DNA of 62,960 nt from Rhodospirillales bacterium (GCA_018432935.1 JAHDSF010000003.1:1-62960), one strand, 5' to 3'. Counted from the stretch's first letter, positions 26,691-37,106 are shown. Notes: a model not told the origin generated them from the letters alone. Numbers and translations are program-made.

Positions 26691-28499
26691 GTGGCCACTC
26701 CCCTCCTCGCCCTGCGCGACGTCGCGCTGTCGTTCGGAGGCGAGCCGCTGTTCCGGCACGTCGAGATTGCGGTGCTGCCGGGCGACCGCATCTGCCTGGT
26801 CGGCCGCAACGGGGGCGGCAAGTCGACGCTGCTGAAGGTCGCAGCCGGCTCGATCGAGCCCGATTCCGGCGAGCGCTTCCTGCAGCCTGGGATCAGCGTC
26901 TCCTACCTGCCGCAGGAGGCCGAGTTCCAGCCGGGCACCACGGTAGCCGAGGTGGTGCGCGGCGGCCTGCGGCTCGACCAGCGCGGGGAGGAACACCGGG
27001 TGGCCTCCCTGGTCGACGCCCTTGGGCTCGACCCGGCAGCGGATGCCGGCGTCCTCTCCGGGGGCGAATCGAGGCGCGCCGCCATCGCCCGCGCCCTGGT
27101 CTCCGAGCCCGACATCCTGCTGCTCGACGAGCCGACCAATCATCTCGACCTCGCCAGCATCCGGTGGCTCGAGGAGTGGCTTCAGGGCCAGTCCGCCGCA
27201 TTCGTGCTGATCAGCCACGACCGCGCCTTCCTCAACCGCCTCACGCGCACGATCTGCTGGCTCGACCGCGGCATCGTCCGGCGCCTCGACCAGGGCTTCG
27301 CCGCCTTCGAGGGATGGTCGGAAGAGGTGTTTGCCCGCGAGGACGAGGAGAAGCGCAAGCTCGACAAGGTGATCGCCCAGGAGACCGACTGGTCGCACAA
27401 GGGGATCACCGCCAGGCGCCGCCGCAACGAGGGCCGGATGCGCCGCCTGAAGGACCTGCGCACCGCCCGCGCCAAGATGATCGCCCGCACCGGCAGCGTC
27501 CGGCTCGAGGCCGACAGCGGCGAGATGTCGGGCAAGCTGGTGGTGGAGGCGAACGGCCTCGCCAAGGCGTTCGACGGCCGCGCGATCATCGACGGCTTCT
27601 CGACCCGCATCCTGCGCGGCGACCGGGTCGGAATCATCGGCCCCAGCGGCGCCGGCAAGACGACCCTGCTGCGCCTCCTCATCGGCGACCTGGCCCCCGA
27701 CCAGGGCGAGGTCCGTCTCGGCGCCAACCTGCGCATCGCCCACCTCGACCAGCGCCGCGCCGCGCTCGATCCCGCGAGGACGCTGTGGGATACCCTGTGC
27801 GACATGGGGGGCGACCAGGTGTTGGTGCAGGGCCGGCCGCGCCACGTCGTAAGCTACCTGCGGGACTTCCTGTTCGCCGCCAACCAGGCGCGGACGCCGG
27901 TGGGCGCGCTGTCGGGCGGCGAGCGCAACCGCCTGCTGCTGGCCAGGACGCTGGCGACGCCGTCGAACTTCCTGGTCCTCGACGAGCCCACAAACGATCT
28001 CGACACGGACACCCTCGACCTGCTGCAGGAGATGCTGGCCGACTACGATGGCACCTTGCTGCTGGTCAGCCACGACCGCGATTTCCTCGACCGCGTCGTC
28101 ACCTCGACGATCGCCATGGAGGGCGACGGCAAGGCGACCGAGTACGCCGGCGGCTACTCCGACTACCTGGTGCAGCGCAAGGCGGCAACCGCTCGTCCCG
28201 CGACGCCGAGACGGGCGCCGGGACGCGATGCCCCCGGCAAGCCGGTGCGAACCGCGACGAAGCTGAGCTACAAGCAGCAACGCCGCCTCGACGAACTCCC
28301 TGGCGTGCGCGATGCGTTGGAGCAGGAAGTCGCCGCAATCGAGGCGGCGCTCGCCGACGCCCGGGCCTTCGAGCGGGACCCCGCCGGGTTCCAGGCGAAG
28401 GCGGCGCGGCTCCAGGCCGCCAAGGCCGATCTGGCGGCGGCCGAGGATGAGCAGATCGATCTGGAGATCCTCAAGGAAGAGCTGGAAGGCGGCGCGTAA
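26691..28499 (+). CDS. uup: ABC-F family ATPase (Uup-like)
   Basis: A 602-residue soluble protein with two ABC domains: Walker [10 protein letters not shown] at 38-46 and GPSGAGKTT in the second half, signatures LSGGESRR and LSGGERNR, and Walker [12 protein letters not shown] and [11 protein letters not shown]. The linker carries the Arg/Lys-rich helix pair and the C-terminus a coiled coil, as in Uup rather than EttA. No membrane segments are present. The GTG at 26691 has GAGAAGGA upstream. Uup-type proteins act on the ribosome and in nucleic-acid processing. The gene is separate from the preceding operon by 154 bases. Confidence 0.85.
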   Translation: MATPLLALRDVALSFGGEPLFRHVEIAVLPGDRICLVGRNGGGKSTLLKVAAGSIEPDSGERFLQPGISVSYLPQEAEFQPGTTVAEVVRGGLRLDQRGEEHRVASLVDALGLDPAADAGVLSGGESRRAAIARALVSEPDILLLDEPTNHLDLASIRWLEEWLQGQSAAFVLISHDRAFLNRLTRTICWLDRGIVRRLDQGFAAFEGWSEEVFAREDEEKRKLDKVIAQETDWSHKGITARRRRNEGRMRRLKDLRTARAKMIARTGSVRLEADSGEMSGKLVVEANGLAKAFDGRAIIDGFSTRILRGDRVGIIGPSGAGKTTLLRLLIGDLAPDQGEVRLGANLRIAHLDQRRAALDPARTLWDTLCDMGGDQVLVQGRPRHVVSYLRDFLFAANQARTPVGALSGGERNRLLLARTLATPSNFLVLDEPTNDLDTDTLDLLQEMLADYDGTLLLVSHDRDFLDRVVTSTIAMEGDGKATEYAGGYSDYLVQRKAATARPATPRRAPGRDAPGKPVRTATKLSYKQQRRLDELPGVRDALEQEVAAIEAALADARAFERDPAGFQAKAARLQAAKADLAAAEDEQIDLEILKEELEGGA

Positions 28500-28561
28500 G
28501 GCGCAAAAAGAGAGCGGGAGCCCATGCCCCCGCAGTCCACTGCGTCACGCCACGAGGAGGA

Positions 28562-28768
28562 TTATTGCGGCCTGGGATTGGGTCGGCAGAGTGACGCGAT
28601 GTCGCTCTCACGTTCGAACATGACGGTATAATGAACTTGGCCGGCCTCGCTGTTCCGGCCGTTGGCACGCAGTGTCCAAGCACCCTGGCAATGTGACCGC
28701 AGCCGCCGCTCGACTTCTCTGCGCGGCTCGTCGGTCAGGTACACGACGTCGAAACGACACCGCCGCAT
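28562..28768 (-). CDS. Small conserved-looking protein, unknown (68 aa)
   Basis: Not recognised. The frame from the ATG at 28768 (GGGAGGGCGCG upstream) codes for MRRCRFDVVYLTDEP and continues with a basic helix and the strand VHYTVMFERESDI. The size and beta-alpha-beta feel suggest a small cytosolic protein. It is convergent with the ABC-F gene, with 62 bases between the stops. An AT-rich tract at 28810-28840 is its likely promoter area. Confidence 0.5.
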   Translation of the reverse strand: MRRCRFDVVYLTDEPRREVERRLRSHCQGAWTLRANGRNSEAGQVHYTVMFERESDIASLCRPNPRPQ

Positions 28769-28908
28769 CGCGCCCTCCCGCCCATGCTCACCATTACTGG
28801 TGGCTTCTCGCTGTTTTTTTATCAGATATTGATTAACAAATCGCCAACGGCGGAGCGTCGACGAGGCCGCACGATTGTCCACGGGACGGCAAATCCGTAG
28901 TCAGAAGA

Positions 28909-28943
28909 AAGGCCGCTAAGGCATTGAACCTAGCGGCCTTTTT
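28909..28943. terminator. Bidirectional terminator below tRNA-His
   Basis: AAGGCCGCTA and TAGCGGCCTT form a ten-base stem around a 12-base loop. The plus strand continues TTT and the minus strand continues TCTTCT. On the minus strand it lies just after the tRNA-His gene and should end its transcript. Confidence 0.7.
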
Positions 28944-28946
28944 GTC

Positions 28947-29023
28947 TGGGGTGGGAAAGGGGATTCGAACCCCCGACCCCCGGAACCACAATCCGATGCT
29001 CTAACCAGCTGAGCTATTCCCAC
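28947..29023 (-). tRNA. tRNA-His (GTG anticodon)
   Basis: The minus strand reads GTGGGAATAGCTCAGCTGG at the 5' end, an anticodon loop GATTGTGGTT with anticodon GTG, the T-loop GGTTCGAATCC, and an acceptor end CCCAC-C-CCA with CCA encoded. A G lies at position -1 (29024) opposite discriminator C73, the pair characteristic of tRNA-His. All four stems can form. Confidence 0.95.
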
Positions 29024-29225
29024 CAACAAAGCCTCGCCGCTGCCCAAGGGGAGGCGCGAGGGGCCATTGTGTAATCCCTGCCGCGGGTCGCCGTCAAGGG
29101 CGCCGGCGCACAAAACTCTGCCCGCGGCTCACAAAATTGTGTAGACTATCCACAGATGTGTGCAAGAGCCCGGTCGGCCGCCGCCCCGGGCATCGAATCT
29201 CGGGTCATCGTTGAAGGAAACCTCC

Positions 29226-30404
29226 ATGACTGCAAAGCTTACTCTGGCCGCCGGCATGTCCCGCCTGGGGACGGAAACCGCGTTCGACGTCCTCGCCCGC
29301 GCCAAGGCCCTGGAGCAGGCGGGCCGCAGCATCATCAACCTCGGCATCGGCCAGCCCGACTTCCAGACGCCGGCCAACATCGTCGAGGCCGCCGTCAAGG
29401 CGCTGCGGGACGGCCACCACGGCTACACCCCGGCCAACGGCATCCTGCCCCTGCGCGAGGCGGTCGCCGCCGACATCCTCAAGTACCGCGGCGTCGAGGT
29501 GAATCCCGACCACGTGCTGATCGTGCCCGGCGGCAAGGTGACGATGTTCTTCGCCATCCTGATGTTCGGCGAGCCGGGGGCCGAGATCCTCTATCCAAAT
29601 CCGGGGTTCCCGATCTACGAGTCCGTCATCCGCTTCTCGGGCGCCAAGCCGGTGCCGATCCCGCTCTACGAGGAGACCGGCTATTCGTTCAGTGCCGACG
29701 AGGTGCTGTCGAAGATCACGCCCGCCTCGCGGCTGATCATCCTCAACAGCCCGGCCAATCCGACCGGCGGCGTGGTACCGAAGTCCGAGCTGGACAAGCT
29801 GGTCGCCGGCCTCGAGAAGCACCCGCAGGTCGCCATCATGTCGGACGAGATCTACAGCCGCATGCTGTACGACGGCCAGAAGCACGCCAGCATGATGGCC
29901 TACCCCTCGATCCGCGACCGCCTGATCCTGCTCGACGGCTGGAGCAAGACGTACGCCATGACGGGCTGGCGGATGGGCTATTCGGTGTGGCCGGCCTCGC
30001 TGATCGGCCAGGCGACGCGGCTGGCCATCAACTGCCACTCGTGCGTCAACGCCGCCGCCCAGTTCGCCGGAATCGAGGCCCTCACGGGGCCGCAGGACCA
30101 GCCCGAAGCAATGGTCCGGGCGTTCGACGAGCGGCGCCGGGTGATCGTCGAGGAGACGAACAGGATCCCCGGCTTCCGCTGCATCATGCCGGGCGGCGCC
30201 TTCTACACGTTCCCCAACATCGAGGGCACCGGCATCACGTCGCGCGAGCTGCAGGAGAAGCTTCTCACCGAGGCCGGGGTCGCCCTCATCTCGGGCACCA
30301 GCTTCGGCGCCTTCGGCGAGGGTTACCTGCGCTTCTCGTATGCCAACAGCATCGAGAACATCCGCGAGGCGATCCGCCGCATACGCGACTGCCTGGCGAA
30401 GTGA
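29226..30404 (+). CDS. Class I PLP aminotransferase
   Basis: A 392-residue fold-type I aminotransferase of the aspartate/aromatic group. INLGIGQPDFQTP, the substrate-side segment NSPANPTGGV, and the PLP lysine K241 in DGWSKTYAMTGWRMGY are all present, followed by a C-terminal RFSYANSIENI. The GGAAACCTCC stretch precedes the ATG at 29226. It reads as a single gene between tRNA-His and a convergent DUF1847 gene, ending at a perfect hairpin. The substrate cannot be read; aspartate- or alanine-like aminotransferase activity is likely. Confidence 0.88.
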   Translation: MTAKLTLAAGMSRLGTETAFDVLARAKALEQAGRSIINLGIGQPDFQTPANIVEAAVKALRDGHHGYTPANGILPLREAVAADILKYRGVEVNPDHVLIVPGGKVTMFFAILMFGEPGAEILYPNPGFPIYESVIRFSGAKPVPIPLYEETGYSFSADEVLSKITPASRLIILNSPANPTGGVVPKSELDKLVAGLEKHPQVAIMSDEIYSRMLYDGQKHASMMAYPSIRDRLILLDGWSKTYAMTGWRMGYSVWPASLIGQATRLAINCHSCVNAAAQFAGIEALTGPQDQPEAMVRAFDERRRVIVEETNRIPGFRCIMPGGAFYTFPNIEGTGITSRELQEKLLTEAGVALISGTSFGAFGEGYLRFSYANSIENIREAIRRIRDCLAK

Positions 30405-30412
30405 GGTTGTGT

Positions 30413-30441
30413 CCCGCTCCGCCCCCGGGGCGGAGCGGGAT
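30413..30441. terminator. Perfect hairpin between convergent genes
   Basis: TCCCGCTCCGCCCC pairs with GGGGCGGAGCGGGA around a single central base, directly between the aminotransferase stop and the DUF1847 stop. It should terminate both transcripts, although no T-run is present. Confidence 0.6.
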
Positions 30442-30446
30442 CACCT

Positions 30447-31151
30447 TTACCGATTGCCTCCCGACCGGCCCTCTGCCGGCTTGGTCGGCGGCTCCGCCGG
30501 CCGGTGCGGCCCCCAGATCCGGCTCGAATAACCGTTGGCGTAGAGCAGCGCCGCTGCCGGATTGTGGCCGAGCGCGCGGTCCTTGGCGACGAGCGTCGTA
30601 ACCAGCGCCTCGGAGTGCTTGGCGAACAGGGCGTCGTGACCGACGCAGAGGCCGACCAGGACGTTCAGCTCCGAACCGGCTCGGTTGAGCAGCTTCGCCT
30701 GGGCGATCGAGTTGCACATCGATTCGTGCTGGCCGGGTCGGATCTTCTGGGCGTCGGCGACGCCGACCCGCTCTTTCGGTACGCCGCCGCATTTGCAGCA
30801 GACGGACACCACCTCAAGCCCATGGCTTTCCAGCACCTGCGCGAAGACGTTGGCGAGGTCGATGGAGCCCATGCAATGGGCGATGCCGACCTTGCGGAAG
30901 CCCATGCGCTTGGCGAACTCGCAGGTTTCCTCGACGCGGGTCCATCGGCAATAGCCTTCAGCCTCGATGAGGGCTGCAACCTTGGCGATCTTGGCCAGCG
31001 CTGGATCGTCGTAGGCGGCGGTTCCTTCGGCCACGCCCTCCGGATCGACCTTGGTCGGGCACCAGCCCGGTCCCTTCTCCGCCTCCTCTCCCCGTCGACA
31101 GGCCCGGATCGAAGGCGGGCAATAGGCGCAGTTCGGATCCCGGTACGGCAT
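30447..31151 (-). CDS. DUF1847 cysteine-rich metal-binding protein
   Basis: A 234-residue protein matching the DUF1847 pattern. The N-terminal CAYCPPSIRAC and WCPTK give a cysteine cluster; CMGSIDLANVF, VCCKCGG, SMCNSIAQAKLLN and GLCVGHDALF carry further conserved cysteines. The fold is expected to bind metal or Fe-S clusters and is common in anaerobes and metabolically versatile proteobacteria; no reaction is known. The start MPYRDPNCAYC is the natural family start. The 257-base gap beyond it holds the glnB promoter on the other strand. Confidence 0.8.
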   Translation of the reverse strand: MPYRDPNCAYCPPSIRACRRGEEAEKGPGWCPTKVDPEGVAEGTAAYDDPALAKIAKVAALIEAEGYCRWTRVEETCEFAKRMGFRKVGIAHCMGSIDLANVFAQVLESHGLEVVSVCCKCGGVPKERVGVADAQKIRPGQHESMCNSIAQAKLLNRAGSELNVLVGLCVGHDALFAKHSEALVTTLVAKDRALGHNPAAALLYANGYSSRIWGPHRPAEPPTKPAEGRSGGNR

Positions 31152-31249
31152 CGCTTTCCCCCGCGTTGAGAATGGCGGCCGCGGACACGGCCCTACCTCA
31201 TCGAGCCATAGCCATGCACGTCAGGCAAGAGCCGATGCATTCCGATTAG

Positions 31250-31747
<498 letters not shown>

Positions 31748-31797
31748 GCCGCCAAACCAAAACCATCACCAAACGAGTTGCGAAGAGGAACCCGGCA

Positions 31798-33219
31798 ATG
31801 CCGTTCAACTGCAAGACCCCGGCCGACGTGCTCGGCGTCATCAAGGAACACGAAATCGAGTATGTCGACCTCCGCTTCACCGATCCGCGCGGCAAGTGGC
31901 AGCACCTCGCCATCTGCTCCGGCGCCTTCGACGAATCTGCGTTCGAGGACGGCATCATGTTCGACGGTTCCTCAATCGCCGGTTGGAAGGCGATCAATGA
32001 ATCGGACATGGCGCTGATCCCGGATGCCACCACCGCGGTGCTCGACCCCTTCTCGGGGCCCGCTTCGCTGGTCCTGTTCTGCGACATCCTGGAGCCGTCG
32101 ACCGGCCAGCCCTACAACCGCGACCCGCGCTCGATCGCCAAGAAGGCCGTCGAGTACCTGAAGAGCACCGGCGTCGGCGACTCCGTCTACTGCGGCCCCG
32201 AGCCCGAGTTCTTCGTCTTCGACGACGTCCGCTTCGACGTCGCCATGAACCACTGCACCTACGAGATCGACTCCTCGGAAGGCCCGTGGGTGTCGGGGCG
32301 CATCCTGCCCGACGGCAACGTCGGCCACCGCCCGCCGGTCAAGGGCGGCTACTTCCCGGTGCCGCCGGTCGACTCGGCCTCCGACCTTCGCGCCGAGATG
32401 GTGTCGACGCTGCTCGAGATGGGCGTCACCATGGACAAGCACCATCATGAGGTGGCGCCCAGCCAGCACGAGCTCGGACTGGTGTTTGCCGACCTGATCA
32501 AGGCTGCCGACAACGTCCAGCTCTACAAGTACGTGGTGCAGATGGTCGCCCATACCTACGGCAAGACGGCGACCTTCATGCCGAAGCCGATCGCCGGCGA
32601 CAACGGCTCGGGCATGCACACCCACCAGTCGATCTGGAAGGGCGGCAAGCCGCTGTTCGCGGGCTCCGGCTACGCCGACCTTTCGGAAATGGCGCTCTAC
32701 TACATCGGCGGCATCATCAAGCACGCCAAGGCGCTGAACGCCATTACCAACCCGACCACCAACAGCTACAAGCGGCTGATCCCGGGGTTCGAAGCGCCGG
32801 TGCTGCTCGCCTACTCGGCCCGCAACCGCTCGGCGTCGTGCCGCATCCCGTTCTCCACCAGCCCCAAGGGCAAGCGCGTCGAGATCCGCTTCCCCGACCC
32901 GCTCGCCAACCCCTATCTCGCGTTCTCGGCGATGATGATGGCCGGTCTCGACGGTATCCAGAACAAGATCCATCCCGGCGGGGCCATGGACAAGAACCTG
33001 TACGACCTGCCGCCGGAGGAGCTGAAGGAAGTGCCGACCGTGTGCGGTTCTCTCCGCCAGGCCTTGCTCAGCCTCGACGCCGACCGCGAGTTCCTCAAGA
33101 AGGGCGATGTGTTCTCCGACGATCTCATCGACAGCTACATCCAGCTGAAGTGGGAAGAGGTCTACAACTTTGAGCACACCCCGCACCCGATCGAATGGAA
33201 GATGTACTACTCGTCGTGA
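31798..33219 (+). CDS. glnA: Glutamine synthetase type I
   Basis: A 473-residue GSI-beta enzyme that makes glutamine from glutamate, ammonia and ATP. Visible landmarks are [28 protein letters not shown], the HTHQS active-site strand, the [10 protein letters not shown] segment, and the adenylylation site Y402 in [10 protein letters not shown]. The last means activity is tuned by GlnE. GAAGAGGAA precedes the ATG. It is cotranscribed with glnB and followed by a strong terminator. Confidence 0.97.
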   Translation: MPFNCKTPADVLGVIKEHEIEYVDLRFTDPRGKWQHLAICSGAFDESAFEDGIMFDGSSIAGWKAINESDMALIPDATTAVLDPFSGPASLVLFCDILEPSTGQPYNRDPRSIAKKAVEYLKSTGVGDSVYCGPEPEFFVFDDVRFDVAMNHCTYEIDSSEGPWVSGRILPDGNVGHRPPVKGGYFPVPPVDSASDLRAEMVSTLLEMGVTMDKHHHEVAPSQHELGLVFADLIKAADNVQLYKYVVQMVAHTYGKTATFMPKPIAGDNGSGMHTHQSIWKGGKPLFAGSGYADLSEMALYYIGGIIKHAKALNAITNPTTNSYKRLIPGFEAPVLLAYSARNRSASCRIPFSTSPKGKRVEIRFPDPLANPYLAFSAMMMAGLDGIQNKIHPGGAMDKNLYDLPPEELKEVPTVCGSLRQALLSLDADREFLKKGDVFSDDLIDSYIQLKWEEVYNFEHTPHPIEWKMYYSS

Positions 33220-33281
33220 GTCTTTGGTTTCCGAAGCACATTGAAGGGGCCGCGGAATGCGGCCTCTCTCAGACCGATGAC

Positions 33282-33310
33282 AAACCCCGTCCTTGGACGG
33301 GGTTTTTTTT
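33282..33310 (+). terminator. Rho-independent terminator of glnBA
   Basis: AAACCCCGTCC-TT-GGACGGGGTTT, followed by a run of T residues to 33310. Confidence 0.92.
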
Positions 33311-33585
33311 CGAAGGCTCATCGCGGGCGCGGGGTCGCGCCAGCATGCTTCGACAGGGGCGGATCAGGGCGAACGCTAAGCGTTCCCTGGCGTCACGGTC
33401 GCACCGGGCCCGGAAATCGGGAGAGCCCTAAATCGTCGGATCTTTCTGCCGCAAATGAGCTAAACTGGCCAATCAGTCTGCGTTGGATGATCGCGCTGCA
33501 CCCTCGGGTGTTCCACCGCTCTTCCCAAAAAACCAGTCTGATCCGCCGCGTCACCGCGCGGCGGTAACCCACACCGGAGAGCAAC

Positions 33586-33795
33586 ATGCCGATCGGTACT
33601 GTCAAATGGTTCAATGCCGCCAAGGGATATGGTTTCATTCAGCCTGAGAATGGTGGACAGGACGTCTTTGTCCACATTTCCGCCGTCGAACGAGCCGGAT
33701 TGCGCGGACTGGTGGATGGCCAGAAGATCTCGTACGAGGAGCAGCGTGATCCCAAGCGGGGGAAGGTGTCGGCGGAGAGCCTCAAGGCAGTCTAG
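33586..33795 (+). CDS. Cold-shock family RNA chaperone
   Basis: A 69-residue CspA-like protein with the RNP1 motif GYGFIQPE, RNP2-type [10 protein letters not shown] and the N-terminal GTVKWFNAAKGYG. GGAGAGCAAC precedes the ATG. The roughly 275-base leader after the glnA terminator is long for one small gene, typical of cold-shock mRNAs that fold as thermosensors. A second paralogue is at 38257-38469 on the other strand. Confidence 0.93.
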   Translation: MPIGTVKWFNAAKGYGFIQPENGGQDVFVHISAVERAGLRGLVDGQKISYEEQRDPKRGKVSAESLKAV

Positions 33796-33891
33796 GGCTT
33801 CCGATCGGAGAGGGGTCATCGCATGGCCTCTCTCCTTCCACTGGATGAGGCGTGGTGCTGCCCCGCACGGGATCAGGCAAGAGGAGAAAGC

Positions 33892-34299
33892 ATGTCCAAG
33901 CAAGCCAAGCAGAACAAGGTCGTGGACACAACCGCGAAATGGGAGAAACTGCGCCAGCTTCGCATTGCCGAGGAGACCTCCCGCCGGGCGTCCGGAACCT
34001 GGGGTGAGCTTATGTTGGGCGAGGTTCTTCACCACGATTCCGGCAGCGTCTTCGTCCATACGTGGAAAGGGTCCCTGAGGCCCGACCCCGTTGCCGGAAC
34101 CACGGCGCGAGCCGCCGGTGTGTCGGCGGCGGACTGGCCCGCGTTCGTCGCCTGGAAGGATTCTTGCGGCGGGGAGGGTTTCCGTTCTCGCGTCGTCGGC
34201 TGGAACCTGTCGGAAGACGAGGCCAAACGCGCAAAGGAGGCGTTGATTGCGTCGCACCGCGCGGCTGGACGAGAGGTCGCCAATCCGGTCCGAGCCTGA
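33892..34299 (+). CDS. Hypothetical protein (135 aa)
   Basis: Not recognised. GAGGAGAAAGC sits right before the ATG. The protein is soluble and mixed: a Lys-rich start, then GELMLGEVLHHDSGSVFVHTWKGSLRPD and a C-terminal helix SEDEAKRAKEALIASHRAAG. It lies 96 bases after the cold-shock gene in the same direction, so it might be read from that promoter. Coding bias and the ribosome site favour a real gene. Confidence 0.6.
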   Translation: MSKQAKQNKVVDTTAKWEKLRQLRIAEETSRRASGTWGELMLGEVLHHDSGSVFVHTWKGSLRPDPVAGTTARAAGVSAADWPAFVAWKDSCGGEGFRSRVVGWNLSEDEAKRAKEALIASHRAAGREVANPVRA

Positions 34300-34467
34300 A
34301 CGCGTCCCCTGCCCCGGATCCAGACCGGGGCGGGGCCAGGACGGACGGAATCGGCGGGTCGTCGCCACTCATACGTCCGTAGGTGCTCGCCCCCGGCGAG
34401 CCGCTGGTGTCATTGGCCACGGGCACCAGACCGATGCCCGCCCCGGGAACGGGATCGCAGTACCGCC

Positions 34468-35055
34468 TCAGTGTATCGTGAGCGAGAACGGTCCGGTACG
34501 GTTCAGATCCGACAGTCCGCGCATCCAGATGTTGCGAACCCGGTCGCTTCGCGTGGTCAACCTGCCGTAATCGTCGGCCAGCATGAGCAGCATGTAGCCA
34601 GGCAGCGTGGTCAGGACATCGTCGCACTCGTGGTCCCGCCTCTCCAGCAAGGCCTGCGCCGCGTGTCCCCACGTCGGGACGAGCGTCAGTGAAAGCGTCA
34701 ACGCGTGCTCGACCGTCGACGGGACCCCGATGTCCACCCCTTCGGGTCCAGTCAGCTGAAGCAGGACGGCGGTAACCATCGCTTTTCCGAAAAGGGCGGT
34801 CTGTTCGATGCCACTCACCGGAGCGATGCCCCCGATCGAGCGGCGGCTATCGCTCCTTCGACCGCCGACAATTGCGATCACGCCACGCGGTCCCAGGCCT
34901 TCGTGGACAATTCTGCCGATCTCGTCGCTGAGTCTCCGGCAGCGCTCCGGCCACCCCTGGTTCGAAATGTCCGCAGAAAGCCTCCTCGACATGTCGTAGC
35001 TTGCCCGCCAATCCGAGGGGTGAACCGACCTCAAGACTTCCTTCGCTCCATCCAT
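34468..35055 (-). CDS. Hypothetical protein (195 aa)
   Basis: Not recognised. From the ATG at 35055 (AAGGAACC upstream) the protein begins MDGAKEVLRSVHPSDWRASYDM and continues mostly helical, with a Gly/Arg-rich turn IVGGRRSDSRRSIGG and a C-terminal LTTLPGYMLLMLADDYGRL. There is no signal peptide or clear membrane helix. It is convergent with the 33892-34299 gene and its promoter probably lies in the AT-rich gap beyond 35055. Confidence 0.55.
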   Translation of the reverse strand: MDGAKEVLRSVHPSDWRASYDMSRRLSADISNQGWPERCRRLSDEIGRIVHEGLGPRGVIAIVGGRRSDSRRSIGGIAPVSGIEQTALFGKAMVTAVLLQLTGPEGVDIGVPSTVEHALTLSLTLVPTWGHAAQALLERRDHECDDVLTTLPGYMLLMLADDYGRLTTRSDRVRNIWMRGLSDLNRTGPFSLTIH

Positions 35056-35767
35056 GGCGGTTCCTTTCTCGTGGGATTGCGGCACCCGCAGCATTGGCAA
35101 GACAAGGGGACAAAAGGATATTGCCAAGGCCGGAACGGCGCTTAGAAACCACTTGTCGCGGTTAGAAATCTGCCGCGGAATATTTAGCTCCGCGAGGTCC
35201 GCCAATTATCAAGTGGGAACGATCTCACGCGTTTTTAGCCACGGGCATCGCCTCTTCGTTGAAAAGCTGGAGATGAACGAGGAGAATCGTAGTAGCGTGG
35301 TTTTATCGAGTATCATATCAGTCGTATATGCATTATTGTACTCTCTAAAATAAAGTTTCCAAGACATCTTATAATTTTATTCGCAGAGCCCATTTCTATG
35401 GTGACGCTCCGTCTTTGCCGGTGCGGTTCCCTCCTGACAGCGGAGCATCCCGTGACGCTCGAAACCCAGCAGTGGTTCAACGCTCGAACACCGCGGCGAG
35501 CGTCCGCGGCGGTCCGGCGAGGCACTCCGACACCGGATGGCACGTCCATCCCGGAGGCGACGCCCATCACGCGCCGAGGTTCTGCCGCCGACTTCCGGCA
35601 CGATGAGGCGACGGCGGCACCCGCCGGCCATGCGCAAGGAGACAAGTGACACTTCCGAGTCCTGGGGTGGGCATCGTCAGAATCGCAGCATGCCAGGCGC
35701 CGTCGGCCGGGACCGGTGGCGTCTACGGGTCACGCGGCCCGCTTCGCGCGTGCAAGCATGCAGCTTC
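35056..35767. other. Gap with an AT-rich core and no credible gene
   Basis: About 710 bases. Positions 35280-35400 are strikingly AT-rich for this genome, with stretches such as GTATATGCATTATTGTACTC. The frames at 35398-35649 on both strands lack ribosome sites and read as low-complexity Arg/Pro/Thr; I do not call them. Promoters for both flanking small genes are expected here. Confidence 0.5.
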
Positions 35768-36010
35768 ATGAAAAAGCGAGGATATGTGGCTCTTCAAATC
35801 AGGGAACTTTACCGCAGCAGCAGCGGCGATCTCTGGTGCTTGGTCCGCGATGCGGCCGACGGACGGATATTCGTCCGGCACCAGGCCAACCTCCCCTCGG
35901 GAGGCAGGGTTTCCGATTCTGAAGTGGGATCTTTTCTGTCCCAGGGGGGCATGGGACCCGAGAAGCAGGAGTTGCTGCGCCTGATAGGCACTTTGGTTGA
36001 CGAGACCTGA
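35768..36010 (+). CDS. Small conserved alphaproteobacterial protein (80 aa)
   Basis: The frame MKKRGYVALQIRELYRSSSGDLWCLVRD... continues with RIFVRHQANLPSGGRVSD and GPEKQELLRLIGTLV. The pattern GDxWxLVRD-(x)n-VRHxxNxPSGG is one I associate with short uncharacterised proteins widespread in Rhizobiales and Rhodospirillales. No function is known. The start has only a weak upstream site, so the true start could differ. Confidence 0.65.
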   Translation: MKKRGYVALQIRELYRSSSGDLWCLVRDAADGRIFVRHQANLPSGGRVSDSEVGSFLSQGGMGPEKQELLRLIGTLVDET

Positions 36011-36086
36011 TCGGACTGAGTCTTCAGACGGGACTGCGGCGCCCGCTCTCCAATCAGGCGGCTTTCGTCCCCTCTGGAGCAACGTG

Positions 36087-36290
36087 ATGTTGGATCGGAA
36101 ACTGATGCGGCAATACATCGCCGCGTTCGGCCACACGTTCACCGTATCCTACTGGGATCAGCGCCCGGGCGAACGTGTCAACGAGCTGATGCGAGCAGCC
36201 ATCGCCCAGGGACGGCCAATCGTCACGGACAAGTTGATCGCCGATGAACTGGCCACTCGGATCCATGGCGACGAAAAGGGAAGGCGCTGA
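36087..36290 (+). CDS. Small hypothetical protein (67 aa)
   Basis: Not recognised. CTGGAGCAACGTG precedes the ATG. The peptide MLDRKLMRQYIAAFGHTFTVS... is helical and charged, with no export signal. It lies 76 bases after the previous small gene and 48 before the secreted repeat protein, so these three may form one transcript. Confidence 0.5.
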   Translation: MLDRKLMRQYIAAFGHTFTVSYWDQRPGERVNELMRAAIAQGRPIVTDKLIADELATRIHGDEKGRR

Positions 36291-36338
36291 CGACATCCCC
36301 TCCCGGTCCCGGGAGGACGCGACGCAAGGAGGCCAACA

Positions 36339-37106
36339 TTGTACGATACCGCCAAATTCTGGGTTCGGGGGCTTTCTCTCCTCGCCATGCTGGCGTTTTC
36401 CACCGGCAGCGCCTGGGCACAAGGCTCCGGCGAAACACCGCCGAACGCGCACCCGAAGCGCTACGGAGGCGGCTGGGACTGCAATTACGGCTTCCAAGCC
36501 GCCAAGGACGGCTGCGTTGCCATCAAGGTTCCCGCCAATGCCTATCTCCTGGATACCGCGATGGGGCGAGGATGGGAGTGTGACCGTGGCTATCGGGTCG
36601 TCGACGAGGCCTGCGTCGCGATCCCGGTTCCGGCGAACGGCTTCCTCGTCGCAACCACCTTCGGCAGCGGTTGGAAATGCAACCGAGGATTCGTCGCATC
36701 CGGGAATGCCTGCCTCGCAGTCAAGGTGCCGCCTCACGCCTATGTGTCTGAAACGACGGCGGGAACGGGCTGGAAATGCGAGCGGGGTTACCGCGAGCTC
36801 GACGAGGCCTGCGTGGCGGTCGAGGTGCCGGCGAACGGCCATCTTATCGACACGCAGTATGGACGCGGCTGGGCATGCAATCGGGGCTTCCGGGAGGATG
36901 GCGACACCTGTCGGGCCGTGACGATCCCTGCCAACGGCTACCTCGACGCTGAAGGCAACGACTGGAAGTGCGAGAGAGGCTTCAGACGTTCAGCAACCGG
37001 ATGCGCGCCTCTCCAAGTGCCAGCAAATGCGCACATCGACTATTCGGGCAGCAGATGGGACTGCAACCGTCCTTACCGAAGGGTCGGGGAAGCATGCGTC
37101 CGCTGA
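36339..37106 (+). CDS. Secreted Trp/Cys-repeat protein
   Basis: A 255-residue exported protein. The TTG at 36339 follows a perfect AAGGAGG by eight bases; residues 1-27 are a signal peptide ending AWA. The mature part is a chain of seven units of about 31 residues with the pattern G-W-x-C-x-x-G-(F/Y)-x(5-8)-C-x-x-(I/V)-x-(V/I)-P-(A/P)-(N/H)-(A/G)-(Y/F/H). Each unit has two cysteines, which should form disulfides in the periplasm. The regular array suggests a binding or structural role, perhaps at the cell surface; the function is unknown. Confidence 0.75.
   Translation: MYDTAKFWVRGLSLLAMLAFSTGSAWAQGSGETPPNAHPKRYGGGWDCNYGFQAAKDGCVAIKVPANAYLLDTAMGRGWECDRGYRVVDEACVAIPVPANGFLVATTFGSGWKCNRGFVASGNACLAVKVPPHAYVSETTAGTGWKCERGYRELDEACVAVEVPANGHLIDTQYGRGWACNRGFREDGDTCRAVTIPANGYLDAEGNDWKCERGFRRSATGCAPLQVPANAHIDYSGSRWDCNRPYRRVGEACVR

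Noticed and set aside
28562-28882. 106-residue version of the small gene after uup
   Set aside because: The ATG at 28768 has a better ribosome site; the upstream part covers an AT-rich promoter-like tract.
35398-35649. 83-residue frame in the AT-rich gap
   Set aside because: No ribosome site and low-complexity Arg/Pro/Thr composition.
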